A stretch of DNA of 64,000 nucleotides from CAZUHB01 sp964620445 (GCA_964620445.1 CAZUHB010000006.1:62001-126000), one strand, 5' to 3'; counted from the first letter of the stretch, positions 18,396-27,914 are shown. Numbers and translations are program-made. The notes: generated by a model not told the origin, from the letters alone.

Positions 18396-19176
18396 AGACT
18401 TCCTCCCGGCTTTCGAGGCAGCTCTTGTAGTAACGGGAGAGATCGACTTCGCGCGCCGACAGATCGGTCAGCCTGTCGACGGACATGATCCGCCCCTCGT
18501 TGATGACCATCACCCTGTCGCAGAGGCGGAGCGCCTCGTCGAAGCGGTGGGTGGCGATGAGGAGGGTTTTCCCCGAATCGGAGTGGATCCTTCTCAGGAT
18601 CAGTTCGATCAGCTCCTCGCACGCGATCGGGTCGAGGGTGCGCGTCGGTTCGTCGAGGATCAGCACCTCGGGATCGGGAAGCAGGCCGCGCGCCATGGCG
18701 AGACGCTGCTTCATCCCGGACGAGTAGGTGGAGAAGGAACGGTCGACAAAGGGCGCCAGGCCCACCATGTCGATAACCTCTTCCACCCGCGCCTCGAGCC
18801 GCCCGCCGAAGATGTTGTCGAGAGCCCCGAAGAACATCAGGTTCTGGCGCCCCGTGAGCCGCCAGAAAAAACTGCGTTCCTCGTTCATGACGAAACCGAC
18901 CGACCGCCGCGCGGCCGTGTTGTGGCGCAATGTGGAGAGGCCGTTGACCAGGATCTCCCCGGTCGTGGGCAGGAAGAGTCCGCCGATCAGCTTGAGCAGG
19001 GTGGTTTTGCCCGCGCCGTTCGGTCCGAGCACGGCTATCCGATCGCCCCGCTCGACGACGAGGTCGACATCGCGCAGCGCCGTGCACGGTTCGCGCCGTG
19101 CCAGCGGGTGGCGCATGACCTCCTTCAGAGTGCGGGGGACGGGAAAGCGCATCGACACGTTGTTGATCGAAATCAT
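18388..19176 (-). CDS. ABC transporter ATP-binding protein
   Basis: Cytoplasmic ATPase of the exporter, 262 residues. It has Walker A GPNGAGKTT, Q loop, signature YSSGMKQR, Walker B VLILDEP and the switch His in LIATHRFDE. Of the DRR/ABC-2 subfamily members, it most resembles those in multidrug and lipid or polysaccharide export. It starts 39 bases after the NRPS stop on the same strand, and its end overlaps the permease start. NRPS, ATPase and permease therefore probably form one transcript. Confidence 0.92.
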   Translation of the reverse strand: MISINNVSMRFPVPRTLKEVMRHPLARREPCTALRDVDLVVERGDRIAVLGPNGAGKTTLLKLIGGLFLPTTGEILVNGLSTLRHNTAARRSVGFVMNEERSFFWRLTGRQNLMFFGALDNIFGGRLEARVEEVIDMVGLAPFVDRSFSTYSSGMKQRLAMARGLLPDPEVLILDEPTRTLDPIACEELIELILRRIHSDSGKTLLIATHRFDEALRLCDRVMVINEGRIMSVDRLTDLSAREVDLSRYYKSCLESREEVCV

Positions 19177-19215
19177 GAATACCGCCGCATCTAAACCTCA
19201 GAACCGCCCTTCGGG

Positions 19216-22200
19216 TCAGGCATCTTCGCCTGCAACCTCCTTCTTCTGCGCTTCGTCGAGACAGGCCCGGAGCCGCGCGGCCGTGATCTTGACATACTCG
19301 GTGATCCGTGTCAGGTGGTTTCCGGGCACGCTGTGAATCTCGATCCCCTCCTTCGCGAAACCTTTCCAGCCGATGGACGAATCGCGGCCGTACTGTTCCT
19401 CGTTCACGAGCAGGGTCAGTTTGCCGGGAAACTTCCGCGGCCTGTAACGGAACATGAGTTTCGAATAGGCCCTCTCGATGCTGTGGATCCTTTTGCGAAC
19501 CCGTTCGTCATCGCTGAGCGGAAAGTAGAGCCGCCTCTTGCGTTTGAGCAACGAGGCGAGGTGCGCTTTCCCCTTCTTGAGGTCGGGCTGAAATATCCGG
19601 CGAAGATTGTTGAGAATCGAAAGCGCTTTCCGCCGCGCGAAGTAGAGCTTGACGATGAGCGAGGTGAACCACGAGGGGCGCACCGTGTCCATGAGGAGGA
19701 GCAGTCCCACCTCGTGCCCCTCCTTCGCGAGCCGCTGGGCCATCTCGTAGGCGACCACGCCGCCCACGCATTCGCCGCCGAGGAGATAGGGGCCCTCGGG
19801 CTGGTAGAGGCGCATCTCGTCGACATAGTCGCGCGCCATCTCCTCGGCGCTCCTGTGCGGCGCCTCCCTTCCGTCGAGGCCGCGCGCGCGGAATCCGAAA
19901 ACCGGCTGGTCGAGTCCCACGTGGGGAACGAGGTTCGCCATGTATCCGTAGAACTCATCCTCCTCGCGGTAATTGCCGGAGACGAGAAAGAAGGGCCGGC
20001 GATCGCCTTTCGGCTGGATCGGTACCAGCGACGCCCATTTGGGCGGTGTCTCGTGATAGGCATAGGCTCCGGTCTCGGCCGTGTAAGTGATCTTGCGCGC
20101 CAGGTTGGCCACCGTCGATTCGAGAAAGATCGCGCGCAGGGGCAGATCGAGGGCGAGCGTTTCGCGCAGCGCGGCGGCGAGCCGCGTGGCCAGGAGGGAG
20201 TGCCCGCCCAGGTCGAAGAAGTCGTCGTTGATCCCGATCCTTTCGATCCCGAGAACGCCGCTCCAGACCTTCACCAGGGTTTTCTCGAGCGGGGTGCGCG
20301 GCGGAATGTACTGGCGCACCTGATCGGGACGGCCCTGCTGGGGCGCGGGGAGGCCGAGCCTGTCTATCTTTCCGTTGGGTGTCAGCGGAAAGGAGGCGAC
20401 CGGAACCACGGCCGAGGGGATCATGTAATCGGGGAGGATCTCCCTCAAAAACGGCCTGAGCTCGGCCAGCGTCGGTTCATGGCTGTTGTCACCGATCACG
20501 TATGCCACGAGGCGCCGGTCGCCGGGCGAATCCTCGCGAACGGTGACCACCGCCTTCTGCACCGCTGGATAGGAGGCGAGCGCCGTCTCGATCTCGCCCA
20601 GCTCGATTCGGAATCCCCGGATCTTGACCTGGTTGTCGATCCGGCCGAGGCATTCGATGGATCCGTCGGGACGGTAGCGGGCCAGGTCGCCCGTCTTGTA
20701 GATGCGCGATCCTCCTTCCGCGCGGAAGGGGTGGGGGATGAATTTTTCTTCCGTCAACCGCTCGCGGTTCAGATAGCCGTGGGCCAGACCGTCGCCCCCG
20801 ATATGCAGTTCGCCCGGAACGCCGATCGGCACGGGCTCGAGATTTTCGTCGAGCAGGTAGATCTCCGTGTTTGCGATCGGCCGTCCGACGAGTATCGGTC
20901 CGTTTCCGGGTTCGACCTTCCAGACCGCGGACCAGACGGTGGTCTCCGTGGGGCCGTACATGTTCCAGAGCGACGCGCACCTCTCGAGCAGGGCGTCGGC
21001 CAGATCGCGCGTCAGTGCCTCGCCGCCGCAGAGGATCTTCAGGTCACTGTTCCCCTGCCACCCCGAATCGAGCAGCATGCGCCACGTGGCCGGCGTGGCC
21101 TGGATCACGGTCGCGCCGGAGGTGGCGATCTTTTGCGAGAGCGACGCGGCGTCATAGGCGGTTTCCCGGTCGACCAGCTCGACCTGCGCGCCCGTGATGA
21201 GCGGTACGAAGAGCTCGAGCGCGGCGATGTCGAAGGAGAGGGTCGTCAGGGCGAGAACGATGTCTTCCCCGGCCAGCCCCGGTTCGGCCCGCATCGACTC
21301 GAGGAAGTTGACGAGCGCCCTGTGCGTGATCTGCACCCCCTTCGGTTTGCCTGTCGAACCGGAGGTGTATATCACGTAGGCCAGATCTTCGGGCCGGGCT
21401 GCCGGGTCGAGATCGCTCCCATCGAGCGCGCTGATCGCCTGCCATTCCGCATCGAGCGTCAGGATCCGGGCCCGCGGGCTCGGGAGCTCGGCAGCGAGGT
21501 TCTCCTGGGTGATCAGGATCGGCGCGGCAGCATCGTCGACCATGAAACCGAGCCTGTCCCTGGGGAAGGCCGGATCGAGAGGCAGGTAGGCCGCTCCCGA
21601 TTTCAGGACGCCGAGCAGGCCGACGACCATGTCGACGGAACGCTCCATGAAGATTCCCACGAAAACTCCCGGCCGCGCGCCCATCTCCCTGAGACGTCGC
21701 GCGACCCGGTTGGCCCGGCCGTTGAGCTCCTCGTAGGTGAGCCGGCTGCCGTTCAGCTTGACCGCCGCCGCCCGCGGGGTCCGCGCCGCTTGTTTCTCGA
21801 TCAGCCGGGGAAGGCAGATCTCGCTGCTGTACGCCCTCTCTGTACTGTTCCATTCATGCAGCATGCGGTCGCGCTCGTCGGCGGTGAGCAGAGGGACCTC
21901 CGACAGAGGCTGCTCGGGTTTGTCGAGAACCGAATCGAGAGCCGACCTGTAATGGCCGAGCAGCCGATCGATGGTGGCCGGCTCGAAGAGATCGGTGTTG
22001 AACTCGGCGTAAGCCTTTCGCGAGATCTCGAGATCGACGAAGAGAGAGAGGTCGAATTGAGCCGACGCGCGGTCGACCTCGAGAGGGCTCCACGCGAGAT
22101 CGTCGATGCGGGGAGTCTCGAAGGGCGCGTTCGCCAGGTTGAAGAGGACCTGCACCAGGGGCGAGTGGCTCATGTCGCGCTCCGGCTGGAGCTGCTCGAC

Positions 22201-25200
22201 GAGCTTCTCGAAGGGCATGTCCTGGTGGGCGTAGGCGGCGAGGGTGGTCTCCCTGACCCGGCCGAGCAGATCGCGGAACGTGGGATCGCCCCCGAGGTCG
22301 GTCCGCATGGCGAGGGTGTTCACGAAGGTGCCCGTCATTTCCTCGACCGCAAGCCGGTTGCGGTTGGCGATCGGCGATCCGACGACCACGTCGGTCTGTC
22401 CCGTGATCCGCATGAGGAGCAGCTTGAAGAGAGCGAGCAGAACCATGAAGGGCGTCACCCCTTCGCGCGCGGCGAAATGTTTGAGATCCTCGATCAGGCG
22501 CGGCTCGAGTTCCAGCGATTTGAGCGCCCCGTTGTCGGTTCGCACCGAGGGGCGGGCGAAATCAACGGGGAGCTCGAGTAAGCCCACACCTGCGAGCTGC
22601 TTCTTCCAGTAGGCGAGCTGTTCCTCGAGCACTGCGCCCTGGAACCACTGCCTCTGCCAGACGGCGAAGTCGGCGTACTGGAGATCGGGCTCGGGAAGTG
22701 ACGCCCCGTTCCGGCTCCTCTCGGCGTTGTAGAGGATCGAGAGTTCGTTGAACAGGACTCCGAAGGTCCACAGGTCGGAGACGATGTGGTGCATGCAGAA
22801 GAGGATCACATGGTCCTCGTCGCCAAGATCATACACGGTGGCCCTGAAGAGCGGGCCGGCGGCCAGATCGAAAGGCTCCCTGATCGAATCGCCGGCGCAT
22901 CGCGTGGCCGCGTCGATCCGCTCCGTCCCGCGCACGCCGCGGAGATCGACGAACTCGATCGGGAGGTCGCCCTCGGGCGCGATGCGCGCAACCGGTCCCC
23001 CGTCTCCCGAGTGAAAGGTGGTACGGAGGTTCTCGTGTCGCCTGACGATCTCCCTGAGGCTTCGCTCCGCGGCGGCGCGGTCGAGCGAGCCCTCCAGCCG
23101 GAAAGCCACACCCATGTTGTAGGCGGCGCTTTCCGGGGCGAGCTGGTGGAGGAACCACATGCGCTCCTGCGAGAAAGAGAGAGGCATTCCGTCGGTGCGT
23201 TCCGCTCTCGTGATGGGTGCCCTGTCGTCGGTGCCGCGCTGTTCGCTGCATTCCCTGTCATAGCTCGCGGCCAGTGCTTCGACCGTGGGCGTCTCGAAGA
23301 AGTCTCTCAGCGGCGCTTCCACACCGAGAACATCGCGGATACGCGAAGCCACCTGCGTGGCCATCAGCGAATGGCCTCCGAGCTCGAAGAAATTGTCGGT
23401 TCGTCCGATCCGCTCCACGCCGAGAACGCTGGACCATATCTTGGCCACCACGTCTTCCGTTTCCGAACGGGGCGGCTCGTACTCCTCGTCGGCGGCCTGG
23501 GGTGCGGCTTCCGGCGCGGGGAGGGCGCGCCTGTCGACCTTGCCTCCCGGGGTGAGCGGAAGCGCATCGAGCAGGGTGTAGGTCGCCGGAACCATGTACC
23601 GGGGCAGGCGGCTCTTCACGAAATCGCGCAGCGCGCGCGGGTCCGGCTCGCCGTCGCCCTTGGCCACGATATAGGAGGCGAGGCGCTTCCGGCCGGGCGC
23701 ATCCTCACGGAGCACGACCGCTGCCTCGCGCACCGATTCGTGACGGCAGAGAATCGTCTCGATCTCGCCCAGCTCGATCCGGTAACCGCGTACCTTGACC
23801 TGGAAATCGCCGCGGCCGAGGAACTCGATCGTGCCGTCCCGCCGGTAGCGCGCCAGATCTCCCGTTCTGTAGAGACGCGCATCGCGGTCGGGATCGAAGG
23901 GGTGGGCCACGAATCGTTGCGCTGTCAGCGCGGGCCGGTTCACGTATCCGCGCGCGAGTCCGGAGCCGCCGATGTATATCTCGCCGGTCACGCCCACCGG
24001 CACGGGCTGGCGGGCGGCGTTCAGGATGAAGATCTCCGTGTTGTCCAGGGGGCGCCCGATCGGCGGGAGGGTGGGCCAGACCGTCCGATCGTCGGGAAGC
24101 CGGAAAGCGGTGGCCACGTGGCTCTCGGTCGGTCCGTACTGGTTGCACAGGGTGCATTCCGGGAGCCTTTCGAAGAAGGACTCCAAAGCGGGTGTGATCT
24201 GGAGCTGCTCGCCCGCGGTGATCACCTCGCCCAGCTTCAGGTTCTCCGTGCCGCGGGTGCGGAAAACCTCGCAGATCTGCTGCAGCGCCACGAAGGGAAC
24301 GAAGATACGCTCCAGACCGCGCTCGACGAGGAAGCTCGCGAGGCGTTCCATGTCGTGGCGGACCTCGTCGCGCACGAGCACGAGCTCGCCTCCCGAGCAC
24401 CAGGCCGTGAAGATCTCCTGGATGCTCACGTCGAAGCTCAGCGACGCGAACTGAAGCGTGCGCGCGCGATGGGGGATCGTGGTCCGGTCGAGTTGCCAGG
24501 CGATCAGGTTCGCGATCGCCCTGTGGGGCATGGCCACGCCCTTCGGTTTTCCCGCGGAGCCCGACGTGAAGATCACGTAGAGGAGGTTGTCGAGCGTCGT
24601 GCCGCAATCGGGATTCTGTTCGCTCTGCCCCGCGATCGTCGGGAGGTCCCCATCGAGATCGACGATCGATCCTTCGAAGGATCCGATCTTGTCCGTCAGG
24701 AAGGCGCGCGCCACCACGCACGAGACGTCGGCTCCGTCGAGCATGAACGCGAGCCGCGCCGCGGGGTACGTCGGATCGAGAGGGAGATAGGCGCCGCCCG
24801 CCTTGAGAATCCCCAGGAGCCCGATCATCGCCTCGGCGGAGCGATCCACGAGGAGACCCACGAGTTTTTCCGGCCCCACACCGCGCTCCCGCAAGTGGTG
24901 GGCGAGCTGGTTGGCGCGGCGGTTGAGTTCGCCATAGGTGAGGCTGCCGCCGTCCCACGCGACGGCCGCGGCATCAGGAGTCAGCTCCGCCTGCCGCTCC
25001 ACGAGCTGGTGGACGCAGAGTTCGTCCGCGCGGGGGATTCCCGTGCTGTTCCAGTCCTCGATGAAGAGTCTCTCCTCCTCTTCGGTGAGCATGCGCAAGG
25101 AAGAGATCTTCTGCTCGGGATCGTCGGCGATCTCCTCGAGAAGTCGCACGAAATGCCGGCTCATCGTCTCGATCGTGGATCGGTCGAAGAGGTCGGCCCT

Positions 25201-25356
25201 GTACTTGAGGACACCGGGGATGATCCCGCCCGACGGGGAGGGGCCCTTGTAGGCAGCCATTTCCAGGGCGAGATCGTACTGATCCTCCTGCTGGAGAATG
25301 GTGAGCGGGCCGAGATTCATCCCGTCGCAATCGAAGGGGCATTCCGTACTTTCCAC
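19216..25356 (-). CDS. Nonribosomal peptide synthetase, main fragment (end of C1, A1-T1-C2-A2-T2-TE)
   Basis: Modular peptide synthetase, 2046 residues counted from a GTG at 25356. That GTG is inside a condensation domain and has no ribosome site, so it is probably not a real start: the frame is continuous with the upstream fragment (25486-26496) apart from one TAG codon. Domains by residue are: end of C1 (1-95), A1 (110-615), T1 with Ser663 in LGGHS, C2 (723-1150, HHIVSD active site), A2 (1180-1672), T2 with Ser1720 in LGGHS, and thioesterase (1785-2040). Specificity residues read from motif alignment are D-V-Q-F-I-A-Q-V-A for A1, resembling proline codes, and D-I-L-Q-L-G-M-V-W for A2, close to glycine codes. 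The thioesterase nucleophile is Cys1863 (GECVG) in place of Ser, with Asp1890 and His2014. No epimerase or methyltransferase domain is seen. Confidence 0.9.
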   Translation of the reverse strand: MESTECPFDCDGMNLGPLTILQQEDQYDLALEMAAYKGPSPSGGIIPGVLKYRADLFDRSTIETMSRHFVRLLEEIADDPEQKISSLRMLTEEEERLFIEDWNSTGIPRADELCVHQLVERQAELTPDAAAVAWDGGSLTYGELNRRANQLAHHLRERGVGPEKLVGLLVDRSAEAMIGLLGILKAGGAYLPLDPTYPAARLAFMLDGADVSCVVARAFLTDKIGSFEGSIVDLDGDLPTIAGQSEQNPDCGTTLDNLLYVIFTSGSAGKPKGVAMPHRAIANLIAWQLDRTTIPHRARTLQFASLSFDVSIQEIFTAWCSGGELVLVRDEVRHDMERLASFLVERGLERIFVPFVALQQICEVFRTRGTENLKLGEVITAGEQLQITPALESFFERLPECTLCNQYGPTESHVATAFRLPDDRTVWPTLPPIGRPLDNTEIFILNAARQPVPVGVTGEIYIGGSGLARGYVNRPALTAQRFVAHPFDPDRDARLYRTGDLARYRRDGTIEFLGRGDFQVKVRGYRIELGEIETILCRHESVREAAVVLREDAPGRKRLASYIVAKGDGEPDPRALRDFVKSRLPRYMVPATYTLLDALPLTPGGKVDRRALPAPEAAPQAADEEYEPPRSETEDVVAKIWSSVLGVERIGRTDNFFELGGHSLMATQVASRIRDVLGVEAPLRDFFETPTVEALAASYDRECSEQRGTDDRAPITRAERTDGMPLSFSQERMWFLHQLAPESAAYNMGVAFRLEGSLDRAAAERSLREIVRRHENLRTTFHSGDGGPVARIAPEGDLPIEFVDLRGVRGTERIDAATRCAGDSIREPFDLAAGPLFRATVYDLGDEDHVILFCMHHIVSDLWTFGVLFNELSILYNAERSRNGASLPEPDLQYADFAVWQRQWFQGAVLEEQLAYWKKQLAGVGLLELPVDFARPSVRTDNGALKSLELEPRLIEDLKHFAAREGVTPFMVLLALFKLLLMRITGQTDVVVGSPIANRNRLAVEEMTGTFVNTLAMRTDLGGDPTFRDLLGRVRETTLAAYAHQDMPFEKLVEQLQPERDMSHSPLVQVLFNLANAPFETPRIDDLAWSPLEVDRASAQFDLSLFVDLEISRKAYAEFNTDLFEPATIDRLLGHYRSALDSVLDKPEQPLSEVPLLTADERDRMLHEWNSTERAYSSEICLPRLIEKQAARTPRAAAVKLNGSRLTYEELNGRANRVARRLREMGARPGVFVGIFMERSVDMVVGLLGVLKSGAAYLPLDPAFPRDRLGFMVDDAAAPILITQENLAAELPSPRARILTLDAEWQAISALDGSDLDPAARPEDLAYVIYTSGSTGKPKGVQITHRALVNFLESMRAEPGLAGEDIVLALTTLSFDIAALELFVPLITGAQVELVDRETAYDAASLSQKIATSGATVIQATPATWRMLLDSGWQGNSDLKILCGGEALTRDLADALLERCASLWNMYGPTETTVWSAVWKVEPGNGPILVGRPIANTEIYLLDENLEPVPIGVPGELHIGGDGLAHGYLNRERLTEEKFIPHPFRAEGGSRIYKTGDLARYRPDGSIECLGRIDNQVKIRGFRIELGEIETALASYPAVQKAVVTVREDSPGDRRLVAYVIGDNSHEPTLAELRPFLREILPDYMIPSAVVPVASFPLTPNGKIDRLGLPAPQQGRPDQVRQYIPPRTPLEKTLVKVWSGVLGIERIGINDDFFDLGGHSLLATRLAAALRETLALDLPLRAIFLESTVANLARKITYTAETGAYAYHETPPKWASLVPIQPKGDRRPFFLVSGNYREEDEFYGYMANLVPHVGLDQPVFGFRARGLDGREAPHRSAEEMARDYVDEMRLYQPEGPYLLGGECVGGVVAYEMAQRLAKEGHEVGLLLLMDTVRPSWFTSLIVKLYFARRKALSILNNLRRIFQPDLKKGKAHLASLLKRKRRLYFPLSDDERVRKRIHSIERAYSKLMFRYRPRKFPGKLTLLVNEEQYGRDSSIGWKGFAKEGIEIHSVPGNHLTRITEYVKITAARLRACLDEAQKKEVAGEDA

Positions 25357-25485
25357 GTCGAGAAGATCGGAGAACTGCGCGAGGTCGCCCGGTTTCTGGA
25401 AGACGAACGAACTCTGGAAGAGGGGCGACCTGGCCGGGTCCCTCTCGATCTCCAGCTTTTCGAGGAGGAGCCGAAAGGGTAAATC

Positions 25486-25488
25486 CTA
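25486..25488 (-). other. In-frame amber (TAG) codon interrupting the NRPS
   Basis: The two NRPS reading frames are in the same phase and are separated by this single TAG. Read through, the junction gives H-stop-DLPF, and the condensation-domain C6 motif is (H/N)QD(Y/V)PFE. The codon therefore stands in for the conserved Gln, and TAG is one C-to-T change from CAG. In the second C domain of the same protein the equivalent motif is intact (HQDMPFE). TAG ends other genes in this window normally (for example at 31739 and 59549), so genome-wide recoding is unlikely. Confidence 0.9.
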
Positions 25489-26496
25489 GTGCACGAGCGC
25501 GGACCGCACGGTGCGGTGCATCCTCTTGAGAAAATCCCCGAAAAGGGGATCGCCGTCAAAGTCGCCCCGCAGGACGATGGAATTCACGAAGTACCCGATC
25601 GTTCCCCTGAACTCGCGGCTGCTCCGTCCTGCTGCCGGGGAGCCGACCAGGATCGTCTCCTGGTTCGAATACCGATGGAGCAGGATTTGATAAGCGGACA
25701 GGAGGAGCGTGAAGAGCGTGACCCCCCTCTGCCTGGCGAGCGCGCCGAGCCGCTCCGTCAGTTCGGGACCGATCGTGAACGGGTGGGCGCCACCCTGATA
25801 ACCTCGTACCGCCGGGTGGGGTTTGTCCGTGGGCAGATTCAGCACGGGAAGGTCCCCCGAAAGCTGATCGCGCCAGTATTCCCAGCGGCGCTCGGCGCGC
25901 GGTCCCGAAAGGTCCGACTCCTGCCAGCGGACGAAATCGGTGTATTCCGCTCTCGGCGGATCGAGGGGCGGATCGGTCTCGGTCTTGTACGCGTTGTAGA
26001 AGGTGCAGATTTCGCTGACGCACACCCAGAGCGACCATCCGTCGAGGGCGATATGGTGGGCGGCAAGGAGCAAGATCGGCCCCTCGCCCGATCGCGTGAT
26101 GATACAGGTCCTGCAGAGAAGGTCCCTTTCGAGGTCGAAGGGTTTGACCGTGTACCGGTCGATCCACCGGCTCAGCTCCTCCCGGCTCCAGGCCGATCCA
26201 TCGACCTCGTCCAGGGAAAACTCTCGACCCTCGTGGACCTCGAGTCGGGGAGAGCCGCTCGCCGTCACGATCCGCGTTCGCCAGGCCTCGTGTCGGTCGA
26301 AAACCGTGTGGATCGCTTTTTGGAGTCGGGCAAGATCCAGGTCGGCCCGCAGGCGCAACGCGCAGGCCAGGTTGTACGCACGGCTTTCGGGTGCTGCCTT
26401 GTGCAGGAAATACAGGCCTTGCTGACCGGCTGAAAGTCTCTGCGCCACGAGCCCTCCGAACTCCCTGTCGGGAGCGGGCGTAATTCTCGCTGTCAT
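25486..26496 (-). CDS. NRPS N-terminal fragment (condensation domain C1), ended by in-frame amber codon
   Basis: First 336 residues of the synthetase, from an ATG at 26496 with AAGGAG eight bases upstream; a TTG at 26502 is also in frame. It is a condensation domain with the motif LSAGQQGLYFL, active site H147-H-IALD152-GWS, and FVNS near the C5 position. It stops at TAG immediately after ...SALVH. The next codons in the same frame read DLPFRLLLEKL, the continuation of the C6 motif. An N-terminal C domain on the first module suggests the first amino acid is acylated or receives a donor from another protein. If the amber codon is real and not suppressed, the whole synthetase is inactive. Confidence 0.88.
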   Translation of the reverse strand: MTARITPAPDREFGGLVAQRLSAGQQGLYFLHKAAPESRAYNLACALRLRADLDLARLQKAIHTVFDRHEAWRTRIVTASGSPRLEVHEGREFSLDEVDGSAWSREELSRWIDRYTVKPFDLERDLLCRTCIITRSGEGPILLLAAHHIALDGWSLWVCVSEICTFYNAYKTETDPPLDPPRAEYTDFVRWQESDLSGPRAERRWEYWRDQLSGDLPVLNLPTDKPHPAVRGYQGGAHPFTIGPELTERLGALARQRGVTLFTLLLSAYQILLHRYSNQETILVGSPAAGRSSREFRGTIGYFVNSIVLRGDFDGDPLFGDFLKRMHRTVRSALVH

Positions 26497-26664
26497 ACTC
26501 AATTCTCCTTATCTCCCTATATCGTCCCGAGCTAGGGCGAGCCTTTGGGAGATTTTCAAGAGATGTGACAACGATCTTTGCGTCATTGCGCTTCTGCAGG
26601 TTTCTTTGATCTAATATGTCATCGGGCCGTGAAGGAGCACTCACGGGCCCTGAAGGAGCGGCCA

Positions 26665-27306
26665 ATGGCGACTGTTGAAGTTTTCTTTACGCGATTTCAC
26701 GAAAGAATGCCTCCCTCTTCTTGGGAACGTTGGCTCGCCATTCTCCCCGGAGCGCATCGGCCGTCGATCTTACGCTATCGCAGATGGCAAGATCAACATC
26801 TTCATCTCCTTGGCAAGCTTCTCCTGTTGGAGGGCGCCGCCGGTCGGGGTTGCGAGGGCGCGCTCGAGAGTTTTCGAACAGATATCGACAAGCGGCCTTT
26901 CTGCGACGAACCGATCGACTTCAACATCTCCCACGCGGGACAGATCGCGGTCTGTGCCGTGGCCGGCGGGGTGAGGCTCGGGATCGACATCGAGAAGGTC
27001 GACGCGATCGATCTGGGTCCCTATCGTTCGTACATGACCGCCGACGAATGGCGCCGCATCGAGGCGGCCGCCCACAGGTTCGGTGCCTTCTTCACCTACT
27101 GGACGATCAAGGAGAGTGTGATGAAGGCGGACGGCAGGGGCATGAACGTGCCGCTCGAAGATATCGAGGTGAAGGACGGATTCGCCATGCTCGACCGCAG
27201 GCGGTGGTGGTCGCACACCGTGGCCGTGCACCCCGATTACGTCTGCCACCTGGCCACGGACAGAGCCGATATCGAGGTCGCGGTGCGCGAGCTGTTTTTC
27301 GACTGA
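26665..27306 (+). CDS. 4'-phosphopantetheinyl transferase (Sfp-type)
   Basis: Transfers 4'-phosphopantetheine from CoA to carrier-protein Ser residues, so it would activate T1 and T2 of the neighbouring NRPS. It is 213 residues from the ATG at 26665 behind GAAGGAG; an upstream in-frame ATG at 26578 lacks a ribosome site. Family motifs are present: the substrate-binding stretch NISHAG, Mg ligands in GID108-IE110, and WTIK149-E150-SVMKADGRG. It is divergent from the NRPS with a 168-base gap that must hold both promoters. Confidence 0.92.
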   Translation: MATVEVFFTRFHERMPPSSWERWLAILPGAHRPSILRYRRWQDQHLHLLGKLLLLEGAAGRGCEGALESFRTDIDKRPFCDEPIDFNISHAGQIAVCAVAGGVRLGIDIEKVDAIDLGPYRSYMTADEWRRIEAAAHRFGAFFTYWTIKESVMKADGRGMNVPLEDIEVKDGFAMLDRRRWWSHTVAVHPDYVCHLATDRADIEVAVRELFFD

Positions 27307-27331
27307 TCGAGGATCAAGACAGGAGAACAGG

Positions 27332-27883
27332 GTGGACGGAAACGATTTTTCAAGACGCGGTTTCTTCAAGAAAGCTTTTCCCTTGATCTGCATGAGCGGC
27401 GTCGCGGCCGCATCGGGCGGGGCTGCCGCCGGCGGAGAGGACGGAGACGCGCAGCGCCGGGAGAACGTTTTCGAACTCCAGCCGATCGGCAGGGTCGAGA
27501 AGACCGAGACGTCGGCGCGGATAGGCATCTTCGACGACTATGTCGATGGATTGCTCGGCCTCGAGGACTGGTCCCATGTCAATGTCCTCTACTGGTTCGA
27601 CAGGAACGACACCCCGGCGAAGCGAGGCATCCTCAGGGTTCATCCCCGCGGCGACAAGCGGAATCCTCTCACCGGCGTTTTCGCCTGCCGCGCCCCGGTC
27701 CGCCCGAACCTGATCGCACTCAGCGTGTGCGCGATCCTGTCCGTCGAAAGCGACGGTATCGTCGTGGCCGGAATCGACGCGTTCGACACTACGCCCGTCC
27801 TCGACATCAAGCCCTACATCCCTCCCGATGCGCCGGCCGGCGACCTGCGCGTACCGGAATGGTTGAAGAAGAAAAAGAAGTGA
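27332..27883 (+). CDS. Tat-signal TrmO/TsaA-like (UPF0066) protein
   Basis: 183 residues, GTG start with AGGAG six bases upstream. The C-terminal ~140 residues are a TrmO/TsaA domain. In cytoplasmic TrmO this domain uses SAM to N6-methylate t6A37 of tRNA. Family motifs visible are LQPIGRV, LLGLEDWSHVNVLYWFDR, RVHPRGD and the core ACRAPVRPNLIALSVCAI, with DAFDTTPVLDIKPYIP. The unusual part is the N-terminus: SRRGFFKKAF plus a hydrophobic, Ala/Gly-rich stretch is a twin-arginine export signal. An exported copy cannot act on tRNA, so it may have another substrate. It follows the transferase gene by 25 bases and is probably cotranscribed. The domain call is firm but the role is unknown. Confidence 0.82.
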   Translation: MDGNDFSRRGFFKKAFPLICMSGVAAASGGAAAGGEDGDAQRRENVFELQPIGRVEKTETSARIGIFDDYVDGLLGLEDWSHVNVLYWFDRNDTPAKRGILRVHPRGDKRNPLTGVFACRAPVRPNLIALSVCAILSVESDGIVVAGIDAFDTTPVLDIKPYIPPDAPAGDLRVPEWLKKKKK

Positions 27884-27914
27884 AAATCACCCCGAGGCGG
27901 CTTGCGCCGTGCGA

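Noticed and set aside
19315..22581. Open frame of 1088 codons on the + strand over the NRPS
   Set aside because: It is the antisense shadow of the NRPS gene in GC-rich DNA. It has no recognisable domain, and the opposite strand carries all adenylation and condensation motifs.
25486..25488. Genome-wide TAG-to-Gln recoding
   Set aside because: TAG ends at least two other genes here (31739, 59549) at sensible positions, so a single mutation, error or local suppression is more likely.
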